This document shows, piece by piece, positions 15,335 to 24,190 of a stretch of DNA of 64,000 nucleotides (within the stretch, counting starts at the first letter, position 1; each line of letters begins with the position of its first letter). The DNA lies in NCBI RefSeq assembly GCF_024204645.1, contig NZ_CP100351.1, positions 1,674,001 through 1,738,000 on the forward strand. The letters are read 5' to 3'. The position numbers and the translations under genes were made by a program. A model generated the notes under the pieces. That model made no database searches. It had not been told where the DNA came from and saw only the letters and a list, made by a program, of their open reading frames with translations. This DNA comes from Desulfomicrobium sp. ZS1 (GTDB lineage Bacteria > Desulfobacterota > Desulfovibrionia > Desulfovibrionales > Desulfomicrobiaceae).

Positions 15335-16333
15335 ATGACGCACTACCATAATGATGAAAGTGACATAGCTATTAAGGTTCAAGGACTCGCTAAAAAATTT
15401 GGTGCTGTGCAGGCGGTTGCCTCGGTCGACTTTGAGGTAAACGCTGGAGAGCTGTTCGGTTTTCTGGGGCCGAACGGAGCAGGCAAGACCACCACCATCA
15501 ATATGCTCACGGGCCTCGCGCGTCCCGACGCCGGAAAAATCCACATCGGCGGCATCGACTGTACACAAAGGCCGCGAGGCGCCCAGCACCTGATCGGAGT
15601 GGTTCCAGACGAAAGCAATTTGTACCCGGAACTCTCTGGTTTCGATAATCTGTGCTTCTGTGCAGCCCTGTACGGCTTGGACAAGTCCGAGCGGCAAGCA
15701 AGGGCAAGGGAATTACTGGACACCTTCGATCTGGCTAATGCGGCGGAACGTAAATTCGGGGGATACTCTAAAGGGATGAAGCGACGGCTGACCATCGCTG
15801 CCGGAATCATCCATAGACCAAAAATCTTGTTTTTGGACGAGCCTACGTCGGGCATCGATGTCGCGAGTGCCAGACATATGCGACAGCTCATCGGCGATTT
15901 GCATAAAAGCGGAACAACCATCTTTCTGACTACCCATTATATTGATGAGGCGGAGCGATTGTGTGACCGTATCGCTTTTATCATGTCAGGTCGTATTGTC
16001 AGAGTTGATTCCGTCGCAAACCTCATACAGCCTATCCGGCAAAAACACGTGATGCAGATCGCATTCGAAAACGGTCAGGGCGAGCTGACCGGTGAGCTTT
16101 CAGAAGCATTTCCCGGCTTGAATTTCATTTGCCATCAGCCGGGGTTGATTCAGGTGGAAGGCAAGGAGCCCGTTCGTGTTGGCCCACTGGTTCGTTTTCT
16201 TGAAGATCGCGGCGCCGAGGTGTCGGAAGCCCGAAAAATCAGGCCAAGTCTAGAGGATGTCTTTGTTCAGATCACCGGAGTCGGTGCTGACATGATGCGC
16301 AAGGAGAAAGAAAAAACGGGAGGAAACCAATGA
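15335..16333 (+). CDS. ABC transporter ATP-binding protein (ABC-2/DrrA-NodI type)
   Basis: A 332-residue ATPase that powers an ABC-2 exporter. Walker A is GPNGAGKTTT (about 52), the Q-loop region lies near VVPDESNLY (the usual Q replaced in this context), the signature reads YSKGMKRRL, Walker B is ILFLDEPTSGID and the switch His lies in LTTHYIDEAE. The C-terminal 90 residues (from about 230) form the DUF4162-like extension usual for this subtype. AAGGAA precedes the ATG. The stop overlaps the permease start by four bases. Typical substrates are drugs, lipids or polysaccharides; the context gives no specific hint. Confidence 0.9.
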   Translation: MTHYHNDESDIAIKVQGLAKKFGAVQAVASVDFEVNAGELFGFLGPNGAGKTTTINMLTGLARPDAGKIHIGGIDCTQRPRGAQHLIGVVPDESNLYPELSGFDNLCFCAALYGLDKSERQARARELLDTFDLANAAERKFGGYSKGMKRRLTIAAGIIHRPKILFLDEPTSGIDVASARHMRQLIGDLHKSGTTIFLTTHYIDEAERLCDRIAFIMSGRIVRVDSVANLIQPIRQKHVMQIAFENGQGELTGELSEAFPGLNFICHQPGLIQVEGKEPVRVGPLVRFLEDRGAEVSEARKIRPSLEDVFVQITGVGADMMRKEKEKTGGNQ

Positions 16334-17067
16334 AGTGCTGGATTGCCTTTTGGAATATAGTGGTCAAAGATTTCCGCACATACTACCTGAAACCGCCGAA
16401 TATCAGTTGGGGTCTCATTTTCCCCTTGGCGTGGACTGGCATGTTTTTTATCAAATCCGGCAGAGGGCTGGAAAGCATTTCCGCGATTCTTCCTGGAGTG
16501 ATCGCCCTGTCCATTCTGTTCGGCACGACCTCTTTGCTCGCGGTGACAGTAACCTTTGAGAAGAAAAACCGCTCGTTTGAGCGCTTGTTGCTCGCCCCCA
16601 TCCCTCTTGAACTGCTCATGCTGGCCAAGACGAGTGGGGCAATTCTTTTCGGTATGTTCAACGCTTTTGTGCCAGTCTTCATGGCTGCATTTCTCGTGAA
16701 CTTGACCGATGTGAACTGGTTTGTGTTTGTTCCGGCGGTATTCTTGATTTCAGTGGCGTCGACTTTTCTGGGGCTATTCATCGCGGTGGCGGTTAACGAA
16801 GTATTCGAGGCGCAAACTTTTTCCAATTTTTTCCGTTTCCCTATGATTTTTTTGTGCGGATTGTTCTTCCCGATCAGTGCACTGCCGTTTTTCTTGAAGC
16901 CACTCGCCTACGCGCTACCGCTGACGTATGGAGCGGATATGCTCCATGGCGCTATTCACGGGGGCAATGTGTTGTCCCTTTCCGTCGATCTGACCATCCT
17001 TGCCGTGTTCTGTGTCGGTTTGTTCATGGCGTGCCTCCGCAATATTCAAAGACGTTGGATTGCCTAA
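16330..17067 (+). CDS. ABC-2 type permease
   Basis: A 245-residue inner-membrane protein with about six hydrophobic helices. The first cytoplasmic segment IVVKDFRTYYLKPPNISWG and the ABC-2 signature stretch PMIFLCGLFFPISALPFFLK followed by PLTYGADMLHGAIHGG are typical of DrrB/NodJ-like permeases. Its ATG overlaps the stop of the ATPase gene (ATGA), so the two subunits are translated together, probably as an (AB)2 exporter. The gene ends 100 bases before a convergent glycosyltransferase gene. Confidence 0.9.
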   Translation: MKCWIAFWNIVVKDFRTYYLKPPNISWGLIFPLAWTGMFFIKSGRGLESISAILPGVIALSILFGTTSLLAVTVTFEKKNRSFERLLLAPIPLELLMLAKTSGAILFGMFNAFVPVFMAAFLVNLTDVNWFVFVPAVFLISVASTFLGLFIAVAVNEVFEAQTFSNFFRFPMIFLCGLFFPISALPFFLKPLAYALPLTYGADMLHGAIHGGNVLSLSVDLTILAVFCVGLFMACLRNIQRRWIA

Positions 17068-17166
17068 TTGTCTGACATGACTGGCGCCTGGTATACCAGC
17101 CTAGGCGTCGTGATTGGCCAAGACCCCTCTGATGCCCTGAAAAGGCCGTACAACGCCCGTCCGGCC

Positions 17167-18462
17167 TCATCGCTTCATCTCCTTGTCAGAGGTGAAAAAG
17201 CTCTCGCTCAAGGCTTCGTCGCCGGACTGCGCAAGCGTCTTCAGAATATCCCACTCGGCCTTGATGCGCCCTCTGATCTGGTCCCAGCCGAGTTCATCCT
17301 CATGCTGCCGGATGGCGGGATCGGGACGCAGATTTTCATACGCCGCAAGCGCTTTGCGCGCGGAAGCGGCCATGGAAAATGCTTCGGCCGTGGCGCGCGC
17401 GGCAGCGATCAAAATATCCATCTCGTCGCGCGGACGCGCATACACCCACTGGAGCGCTGCGGCGAAAGCCGCCTCCGTTTCCACCCGAATCATCCGCCCG
17501 TTGCTGGCGTCCACGACCACTTCCCTGACGCCTGGCGCATCGAGCGCAACCACCGGCAGGCCGGCAGCCATGGCTTCGGTCAGGACCATGCCCTGGGTTT
17601 CACTTTTCGACGCAAACGCGAACACGCTCATCGCATTGAGCGCATCGGCGAGGTCGTCCTTGACCAGCACACCGCACATGCAGAGCCGGTCGCTCAGACC
17701 TGCCTGGGCAAAGATCTGCTCGATCGCCCCCTGCGACGGTCCGGCGCCGACCAGTAGGAACACCGCCTGGCCATGCTGTTTCATGAAGGCCACAACCGAT
17801 CGTGCGAGAAATTCCAGGTTCTTTTCAGGGGCTAGGCGTCCCATATGCCCCACCACGAACGCATCTTCGGGGATATGCTTTTTGATCAGAAATTCTCGGC
17901 CCTTACCATATGCAAAGCACTCCACGTTGACGCCTGTCGGCACCACCAGCACTGGCGAGATGACACCACGCTTGATCAGCACGTCGCGAATACTCGCGCT
18001 GGGCGCAAAAACCTGGTCGGCGAGATTGGCATAGCGGGTGGACAGCTCGATGACGAAACGCTTCATCGCCGACGAATCGCCCGGTACATAGTGCGTATAC
18101 TGCTCGTAAAGCGTGTGATGGGTGAACACCAGCGGCAGGTCGAACGTTCGCGCAATGCGTACCGCAGTCATGCCAAGCAGGAAGGGATGCTGAGAGTGGA
18201 TGATGTCGGGCTTGAATTCTTCCATTTTGTCGGACAGTCCGCTCGGTACCGGCAGCACCACCGAAAAGTCGCTGCCGTTGAAATGTTGGATCGCGGGAAT
18301 GCGGAAGACATCGATTTCGTGCTCCGGCGCATCCTCGAATTCCGGCGCCACGACCAGTACACGATGACCGAGCTCCCGGTACGCCTTCGCGAACGCTTCC
18401 ACCGAACGCGCCACGCCCCCCACGTGCGGGGTGAAGGTATTGGTAAGTAACGCTATGTTCAT
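17167..18462 (-). CDS. GT4-family glycosyltransferase
   Basis: A 431-residue GT-B fold enzyme. The N-domain begins NIALLTNTFTPHVGGVARSV with the acceptor-site Gly-Gly loop, and HSQHPFLLG and FTHHTLYEQY follow. The C-domain has VVGHMGRLAPEKN, then the donor-site motif SKSETQGMVLTEAMAAGLPVVA containing the E-x7-E pattern. It resembles lipid or sugar 1,2-glucosyltransferases such as monoglucosyl-diacylglycerol synthases. Its start overlaps the stop of the glucoamylase-like gene by four bases, placing it last in a three-gene operon. The donor is likely a nucleotide sugar; the acceptor is unknown. Confidence 0.9.
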   Translation of the reverse strand: MNIALLTNTFTPHVGGVARSVEAFAKAYRELGHRVLVVAPEFEDAPEHEIDVFRIPAIQHFNGSDFSVVLPVPSGLSDKMEEFKPDIIHSQHPFLLGMTAVRIARTFDLPLVFTHHTLYEQYTHYVPGDSSAMKRFVIELSTRYANLADQVFAPSASIRDVLIKRGVISPVLVVPTGVNVECFAYGKGREFLIKKHIPEDAFVVGHMGRLAPEKNLEFLARSVVAFMKQHGQAVFLLVGAGPSQGAIEQIFAQAGLSDRLCMCGVLVKDDLADALNAMSVFAFASKSETQGMVLTEAMAAGLPVVALDAPGVREVVVDASNGRMIRVETEAAFAAALQWVYARPRDEMDILIAAARATAEAFSMAASARKALAAYENLRPDPAIRQHEDELGWDQIRGRIKAEWDILKTLAQSGDEALSESFFTSDKEMKR

Positions 18463-20732
18463 GCAGAGGTTTCCTCTCTTGTCAGAATGACGTTGGTGGC
18501 ATTGCGCTCCAACGTCACAGGCTTATGACCGGGAAGGCGCACGTCGATGGCGGGTTCCTGGTCGTGCCACGCCGTCTTAAGGACGATTTCAACGCTACCA
18601 TCCGAGAGCGGACGCAGGGTAATGGACACCGGCCCGAAGCAGGTCGGAGCCGGGCCGAACACGACGGGACCGCCCTCCTGCAACCAGCGTTCACCAATAC
18701 CCGAGCACAGGATCAGGCGGTCGCCCTCTTCGCGCACCAAGCAGTTGCGCACCATGAGGACCCATTCGGCCGCTGCCCAGACATGGTGGCCATCGCCCAT
18801 GCACCCTCCCTTTGTCTGCGGATGAATCGCTTCAGGCCATTGGCCCGTCGACGTCGCCAGGTCTGCCACCGCGTCCATCAGCTCCTGGTACCGGGGGTCG
18901 CCCGCACGCAGCAACACCTGCGCCACATGCAAGGTCAGATATGCGTTCAGACCGGAATGGATCATGTCCTGAAAAAAAGCGCCATCGATGAAACAGGCGT
19001 TCAGCAGATAATCCGCGCAGTCGAGCAGCCGTGGGTCATCCGCATCATGGAGCTGCAAGGGGTAGCCGGACACGATCGAACCGATGGCGCCGGAATCCAG
19101 CCGCCGGTAAGGCGACGCCGGCATGCCCGCTCGTCCCAGCCGCTGCGCGCAGGAAGCCAGGCTGCGGTCCACCGCCGCGGCGAAATCGTCGGCGGCGTGC
19201 TTGAACTCGGCCGCCATGTCGGCGTCATGGCCACGGACCAATTCGCCGGCGCAGCGCAGCCCGGCGATGCCCCAGAAGTCGTCCCAGTAGTAATAATCGT
19301 TCGGACCGAGGTGCTCGGCACTGAAACCGGCCGGCAGCAGACCCGCATGTGGCGCATCGAGCGTGCCGGAAAGCCGCTTGCGCATGATCCAGCGCGCGCC
19401 GCGTGCAATCACGTTGTGCCAGTCAGCGCTCAGTTTCTTACCGGTGAACTGCTGGTAGCGGTGCAGGATCCACAGAACCTCGCCGTTGGAATCCCACTCG
19501 CCATCCTGCGAACGAAAATAACCGAGTGGGGTTTGCCGCTCGGGAAAGCGGCTCAGTGCGCGTGCGGCACGCGGTTCAAGGCCCACGCAGAGCAGGGCAT
19601 GAATGATGTAGACGGCATCACGAAACCAGAAACGTCTGTAGGTCGAGGGGCCCGGATACACATCACCCGGCGAATGCAGAATGAGCGACGTGATCGCCGC
19701 GTCATAGAGCTCCTGATACGTGCGATCGGGGCACTGCAGCGTGCACGCGCTTGCACGCAGTTCCGGCCAGGCATTCTCCGCCAGCACGGATGCCGTTGAC
19801 GTGTGCGAGAGAGGAATACGGGCAGTCACAATCCTTTCGCCGCCTTCGGGTATCGCGAACAGCGCGGCCGCCGTGACCATGCCACGGTCGCAACTGCCCT
19901 CGCCGCACTCAGCAAGCGCCGCGCCGGCATAGGCCTGTTTCAAATGGAGCGCGACATCGCCATGGCCATAGTCGGAGACCAGGTGGCGCTCCGCCGGCGC
20001 ACTGAACGCGACGCTCTGTTCGTCGTTCACGACCCAGGTCTGGCGATCGGGGGCAAGAACCACATCATTGATGAAGCTGATCCCTTCCGTATTGGCCGGG
20101 CGCAAGGCGAGCACCAGCCAGGCGGGACTGTCGGCCCGGCCCGTCAGCGTCAGCACGCACACCGGCCTGCCGCCCTCGAGTTCGACGCTCGCCGTACTGC
20201 TGAGCACTAGGCCATCCTGCCGGACCCGTGTCGTGATCGTAAGGCCGCTGGACAGGTCCTGCCGCTGGGCGGCGTCCAGGGTGCGCGACGGAAACAGGTT
20301 GCCCCCCTCTTCCGTACAGACCCAGCCATCGAGCGACCAGCCGTCCAGGCAGGGCGTCAGGAGACCGCCCGGATCGACCAAGGGAAACTCCTCACAGTCG
20401 GGATAGCCGAGCGCGGTCCAGTTGCGATGTGTAAGATTGATATGCGAAACCGAAAATGCGCGCGGAACAAATGATTTGTCATTCGGATTGTACTGGCGCT
20501 CGACCCAGTAAGGCCACACCCAGTCCAGGTTATACTGGATCACGCGGCTATTGATCAGGCCGCGCGCATGGAACACGACGCCGGCACGCAAGAGTTCGAC
20601 CGGCTCGCCCACTTCGGAGGGCTGCGCGAAACTGCGCAGACGCGCGAGCAGTTCGATCGGATCCAGGAATCCCTGGCGGCGCGCCGCGCGCGTGATGAGG
20701 TATTGCCAAAAGGTCCATTTCGAAAATTTCAT
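18459..20732 (-). CDS. glucoamylase/trehalase-like (alpha/alpha)6-barrel protein
   Basis: A 757-residue protein without an obvious signal peptide. The N-terminal half is beta-rich. The C-terminal half (about 370-660) is helical with glycosidase-like motifs such as YRRFWFRDAVYIIHAL, SQDGEWDSNGEVLW, NDYYYWDDFWG and TGQWPEAIHP. These carry acidic residues typical of GH15/GH37/GH63-type catalytic barrels. The ATG at 20732 is preferred for the start MKFSKWTFWQYLI; an ATG at 20777 overlapping the upstream stop (TGATG) is possible. It lies between 6-phosphogluconolactonase and a GT4 enzyme, suggesting intracellular glycan or disaccharide turnover. The fold call is good; the substrate is unknown. Confidence 0.75.
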   Translation of the reverse strand: MKFSKWTFWQYLITRAARRQGFLDPIELLARLRSFAQPSEVGEPVELLRAGVVFHARGLINSRVIQYNLDWVWPYWVERQYNPNDKSFVPRAFSVSHINLTHRNWTALGYPDCEEFPLVDPGGLLTPCLDGWSLDGWVCTEEGGNLFPSRTLDAAQRQDLSSGLTITTRVRQDGLVLSSTASVELEGGRPVCVLTLTGRADSPAWLVLALRPANTEGISFINDVVLAPDRQTWVVNDEQSVAFSAPAERHLVSDYGHGDVALHLKQAYAGAALAECGEGSCDRGMVTAAALFAIPEGGERIVTARIPLSHTSTASVLAENAWPELRASACTLQCPDRTYQELYDAAITSLILHSPGDVYPGPSTYRRFWFRDAVYIIHALLCVGLEPRAARALSRFPERQTPLGYFRSQDGEWDSNGEVLWILHRYQQFTGKKLSADWHNVIARGARWIMRKRLSGTLDAPHAGLLPAGFSAEHLGPNDYYYWDDFWGIAGLRCAGELVRGHDADMAAEFKHAADDFAAAVDRSLASCAQRLGRAGMPASPYRRLDSGAIGSIVSGYPLQLHDADDPRLLDCADYLLNACFIDGAFFQDMIHSGLNAYLTLHVAQVLLRAGDPRYQELMDAVADLATSTGQWPEAIHPQTKGGCMGDGHHVWAAAEWVLMVRNCLVREEGDRLILCSGIGERWLQEGGPVVFGPAPTCFGPVSITLRPLSDGSVEIVLKTAWHDQEPAIDVRLPGHKPVTLERNATNVILTREETSA

Positions 20733-20776
20733 TGCAGCTCTTACAGAAATGGCAAAGGCCCGGGGCATTCGCCACA

Positions 20777-21475
20777 TCACTCCAGATCAGTGAACACGGT
20801 GGCGTCCTTCATCCCGATGACCAGTTTCGCCGGGCAGTCGGTGGCCGGGATTGCGGGGTCGTTGAACTTCGCGAAGGCTTCCCGCTTTGCCTCGCCGACG
20901 AAAAGAAGAACCCCGATCTCGGCGGTCAGCATCAGGGACAGGGAAGAAGACATCCGCTCCGCAGGAGGCTTGGGCGAGTCATCCATGACGATGAAGCCAT
21001 GATGCGCGTCCCTGACGGAGTGGTGACCGGGGAACAGGGCCCCCACATGACCGTCCTCGCCGGAACTTAGCAGGATTATATCAAACCGGAAACCATGGTC
21101 CGCGAGCACGGCCTCGTACGCCCGCGCCCCCCGGTCCGGGACGGCCGGGTCCACAATGAAGGGATGGGCGTTTTCCGACGATATTGCACCCTCTTTCGCC
21201 AGCGGGACGATAAAATGGTCCTTGAGCAACTGGTAGTTGCTATCGGGATGATCAAGGGGAACAAGCCTCTCGTCGATGACGAAAAAATGCACCCGGCTCC
21301 AATCGACCTTTTCTTGACGCAACATCTGAAAAATCTTGGCGACGCTTCTCCCACCCGGCACCGCAATATTCGCGCTACCGCGCCTGGCCAGAACGTCCCG
21401 GACCTGTTCGCCAATATGATGGGCGGCGCGCCGCAGGAGCAGGTCCGCATTTGGTTCTTGAATGATCGCGAGCAT
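20777..21475 (-). CDS. pgl: 6-phosphogluconolactonase
   Basis: Hydrolyses 6-phosphoglucono-1,5-lactone in the oxidative pentose phosphate pathway. The 232-residue protein shows the DevB/SOL family pattern: NIAVPGGRSVAKIFQML, VHFFVIDERLVPLDHPDSNY (the conserved D-E-R), SSGEDGHVGALFPG, and a C-terminal GEAKREAF. The ATG at 21475 is chosen because AAGGA lies eight bases before it; an upstream in-frame start has no ribosome site. Neither zwf nor gnd is next to it; instead it heads a carbohydrate operon with a glucoamylase-like gene and a glycosyltransferase. Confidence 0.9.
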   Translation of the reverse strand: MLAIIQEPNADLLLRRAAHHIGEQVRDVLARRGSANIAVPGGRSVAKIFQMLRQEKVDWSRVHFFVIDERLVPLDHPDSNYQLLKDHFIVPLAKEGAISSENAHPFIVDPAVPDRGARAYEAVLADHGFRFDIILLSSGEDGHVGALFPGHHSVRDAHHGFIVMDDSPKPPAERMSSSLSLMLTAEIGVLLFVGEAKREAFAKFNDPAIPATDCPAKLVIGMKDATVFTDLE

Positions 21476-21578
21476 GACGAGTATCCTTGTCGTAAAGGTG
21501 TCGCTGCAAAAAGTCGTCATCCCCTTCAGGAAGAGAATCCATATCTTTCTAACTACCTGAAAGGACGGAATTCACACC

Positions 21579-21640
21579 TTCACGGGAATGACTCAGAGGT
21601 ATTTTTGCAATTTTTTGCAGTGGCATCCGTTCGAAGGCAA
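21579..21640. repeat. dispersed intergenic repeat, copy 2
   Basis: CACGGGAATGACTCAGAGG followed by ATTTTTGCAATTTTTTGCAGTGGCATCC parallels the element at 9322-9377. The inner GCAATTTTTTGC versus GCGATTTTTCGC keep the same imperfect dyad, which suggests that a small hairpin is conserved. It lies about 100 bases upstream of the pgl start. Confidence 0.5.
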
Positions 21641-22028
21641 ACCTTAAACCACGTACCCTGATGTTTCAGCATACTGAATCACCGTCAGGCAAGGCTGCTG
21701 ATTTTCTTGATGCTTCTACCTCCGCCATTTGCTGATTTTTTTCAAATCAAATTTACAAATACCCAAAAATGAACATGCCCTTAAAGACCGGCGTTCACTA
21801 TATGCCAACGCCCGGCGATAACATCCCTCCATTTCGGCAGACTTAAACACATCGAAATAGTTGGAGTGATCTCAAAGTCGCGCTTGCTGTGGCCGGCGCC
21901 ACGTTCTTCTTGCTTGTTCCTGCCCAATTTCGCTTATGCGCATCAGATCAGGTCATTCTTTTTGATCGCGGCTTAAAACAAATATCGACCCATCCAACGA
22001 ACAGACCTGCCAACTCCGGGGCACCACC

Positions 22029-22056
22029 AAAAAAGGCAGAGCCGATTGGCCCTGCC
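22029..22056 (-). terminator. rho-independent terminator of the PEP-CTERM gene
   Basis: On the minus strand GGCAGGGCC and GGCTCTGCC form a GC-rich stem around a four-base loop and are followed by six T. It begins 30 bases after the stop codon of the PEP-CTERM protein gene. Confidence 0.75.
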
Positions 22057-22085
22057 TGTTATTCCGAGAACGTGATCCGATACAA

Positions 22086-22763
22086 CTAATTTCTAAACTT
22101 TCTTCGGACTCCTGCTAAGCCGACCAGGCTAATGCCAACCAGCATAATAGTGGAGGGTTCGGGAACAGGGTTGGGGGGCGGCTCAGTGGTATCGTAGCTG
22201 ATCCCACCGTTTATGGAATTGAAACCGCCGTAGAGCAGGGTATCAGTTCCGAAAAGTGTCAGTTCATTCAGCCCGGAGTGAAACAGAGACTGCATCCCAC
22301 TGGAAAGCAAATATTCCAATTTTCCTGACGTATCGACTGCAGTTCCAGTAGCATCAAGGTGGAATCCTGGCAGTGGATCGTCAAAATTTGCAGCGTCAGT
22401 ACTGGCTTGCATCGCAACAACCGTATCATTAATGTAAAGTGCGTATTCATCATTTACGCTTGCATCGAATACAAAATCAAAGCTGCTATAAATTGATGGT
22501 AAAGTAAAATCAAATCGTAAATATTTACCGACATTAGATGCGAGATAAAGATTGTCAGAATCAGGGAACAAAGTGAATGTTCCGTCAGCTGGAAGCATAG
22601 GAGCCAATGCAGGATCTGATGAAAGATTTAAAGACGATGTAGAAACAGTGCTTACTAAAAAATCTGTTTCATTGAATACAATTGTTTCTGCAAAAACATT
22701 ATTTGAAATTACAAATAATGCTAAAATTAAAATTGCTATTTTTGAAAATGTGAATTTGAGCAT
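22086..22763 (-). CDS. PEP-CTERM sorting-domain exported protein
   Basis: A 225-residue secreted protein with a signal peptide (residues 1-25) and a C-terminal sorting signal: VPEPST, then a hydrophobic helix IMLVGISLVGLAGV and basic RRKFRN. Such tails are recognised by exosortase (EpsH family) in organisms with an extracellular polysaccharide matrix. The middle is beta-rich, Asp/Ser-rich and resembles lectin-like or adhesive PEP-CTERM proteins. GGAGGAGG stands before the ATG. It has its own terminator. No exosortase or EPS genes lie in the window, so the sorting machinery must be elsewhere. GC content is lower than in neighbouring genes. Confidence 0.9.
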   Translation of the reverse strand: MLKFTFSKIAILILALFVISNNVFAETIVFNETDFLVSTVSTSSLNLSSDPALAPMLPADGTFTLFPDSDNLYLASNVGKYLRFDFTLPSIYSSFDFVFDASVNDEYALYINDTVVAMQASTDAANFDDPLPGFHLDATGTAVDTSGKLEYLLSSGMQSLFHSGLNELTLFGTDTLLYGGFNSINGGISYDTTEPPPNPVPEPSTIMLVGISLVGLAGVRRKFRN

Positions 22764-23464
22764 TTCCTCCTCCTTAATAATAAAAATGATTTAAATTTTA
22801 AAATGAATAGCACCTTAATATGCATTAATCTATATTCACAAAATTAACTAAATTTTCATCTCGTAGACTATCTAATCATATATTTTCAAAAACAGATTAA
22901 TATTTCTCTTACTAAAACAATTTACAAAATTCAAAATGAAGTAAACAACACAATTCATATAATTTTAGTCAGAATCAATATCGAAATAATACATTAAAAA
23001 AATGCATATTTCTTGCCATGTATTTCTGTGATGAAAATTCAGGAATTTACAAAAAAAAATAAGACATAAACATGACTGCTAAATGTAAACAAATCCGACA
23101 TCGCAAACAGAATGAATAACTCATCGTGTGATTTTAGTGAACGATTGCAGACTAATAAATTACAAATATGAAAGTGCAAAATTTACCGACACAATTTTAT
23201 TTGCAATTTTTAGAAAATCTTTGTTCAAAAACCGTAAACCGTTACACAGCTACGCTCTTTCGCAAGTACATCCGAACATGTCTGAACGTTTCATTGCCGC
23301 AGGGTGGACTTGTCAGAAGATGCTCCAAAATAAAAAATGATTCATAGATAGAGGAAGATACGACAAAATAAGCGCTTGCTCTCACCGCAGCCTCTCATGT
23401 AGCAGACGTAAAAATGAATTTTCAGCGAGAAGCGCAACCGGCGCAAAGACAAGGAAAGGAAGTC
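22764..23464. other. AT-rich 700-base intergenic region
   Basis: Strongly AT-rich DNA between a minus-strand exported-protein gene and a plus-strand DapB-like gene. One plus frame at 23128-23340 (70 codons) has no ribosome site and no recognisable family, so I do not call it. The region probably carries the promoter of the PEP-CTERM gene and possibly horizontally acquired or decayed sequence. No terminators or repeats stand out. Confidence 0.5.
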
Positions 23465-24160
23465 ATGGAAAAATTCGCAATCCTCATCGTCGGTCATGGC
23501 AAGCTGGCGGCGGAATTGGTGAACGGCCTCGGCAGTGCGACGATTTCACGCGTGGCCAAGTGGGATGAACGGGACGCTTTGGGGGATGAGCGGTGCATGG
23601 TGGTGCATGCCGGTTCCGGACGAGAACTCGACGATGTCATCGCATTCTGCTCCGCCACCGGCTCCATTCTGCTTGATCTGTCCACGGGAGGCTCACAGTT
23701 CCCGGCCACGCCCACGTTTCCTGTCATCATCTGCCCAAATGTGAACATGCAGATGCTTTCCTTCATGGCGATGGTCAAACAGGCTGCGGGATATTTCGAG
23801 GGCCAGGACATCCGCATCACCGAATCCCATCAGGCATCCAAAAGCACCAAACCTGGCACCGCCATCCACCTGGCGCAGTCGCTGGGCGTCCCCGAGACTG
23901 AGATCCGCTCGGAACGGGACCCGAAGGTGCAAAGCAAAGTCCTGGGAATCCCGCCCCAATTCCTGGATCGTCACGCGTATCATGAAATCGTGATCAGCGC
24001 TCCGGAAGTGGAAATACGGCTGGAAACACGGGTTTTAGGCAAATCAGCCTATGCTTCAGGTCTGGCAAAGGTCATAGACATGATCTGCGCAGCAAAACTT
24101 CCGCCTGGTTTCCATGACGTTGTTGATCTCGTGATCGGCAGCATCCAGAAGAAGCACTGA
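23465..24160 (+). CDS. dihydrodipicolinate-reductase-like (DapB-like) protein
   Basis: A 231-residue cytoplasmic protein built like DapB: an N-terminal dinucleotide-binding half (FAILIVGHGKLAAELVNGL) and a catalytic-type half with TESHQASKSTKPGTAIHLAQ. That stretch aligns with the DapB active site E-x-H-H-x-x-K-x-D-x-P-S-G-T-A. The second His is Gln and the P-S-G-T is P-G-T here, so it may not be a true lysine-pathway reductase. It is slightly shorter than classic DapB (about 270). AGGAAG just before ATG 23465 sets the start. It is followed 30 bases later by a LOG-family gene on the same strand, probably co-transcribed. Confidence 0.75.
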   Translation: MEKFAILIVGHGKLAAELVNGLGSATISRVAKWDERDALGDERCMVVHAGSGRELDDVIAFCSATGSILLDLSTGGSQFPATPTFPVIICPNVNMQMLSFMAMVKQAAGYFEGQDIRITESHQASKSTKPGTAIHLAQSLGVPETEIRSERDPKVQSKVLGIPPQFLDRHAYHEIVISAPEVEIRLETRVLGKSAYASGLAKVIDMICAAKLPPGFHDVVDLVIGSIQKKH

Positions 24161-24190
24161 CATCGTTCTTATCACCGGAGCCGCATTCTT

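Larger units (their letters stand above)
21476..22085. other. 610-base intergenic region with repeat copy and terminator
   Basis: Upstream of pgl. It holds the second copy of a dispersed repeat (21579-21640) and a terminator for the PEP-CTERM gene (22029-22056), both listed separately. The remainder has no gene I can support; a plus-strand frame at 21889-22089 runs through the terminator hairpin and has no ribosome site. Confidence 0.55.

Noticed and set aside
21889-22089. Plus-strand frame of 66 codons before the PEP-CTERM gene
   Set aside because: It reads through a terminator hairpin of the opposite gene and has no ribosome site.
23128-23340. Plus-strand frame of 70 codons in AT-rich DNA
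   Set aside because: No ribosome site, no family, and AT-rich DNA generates such frames easily only by chance; no supporting feature.
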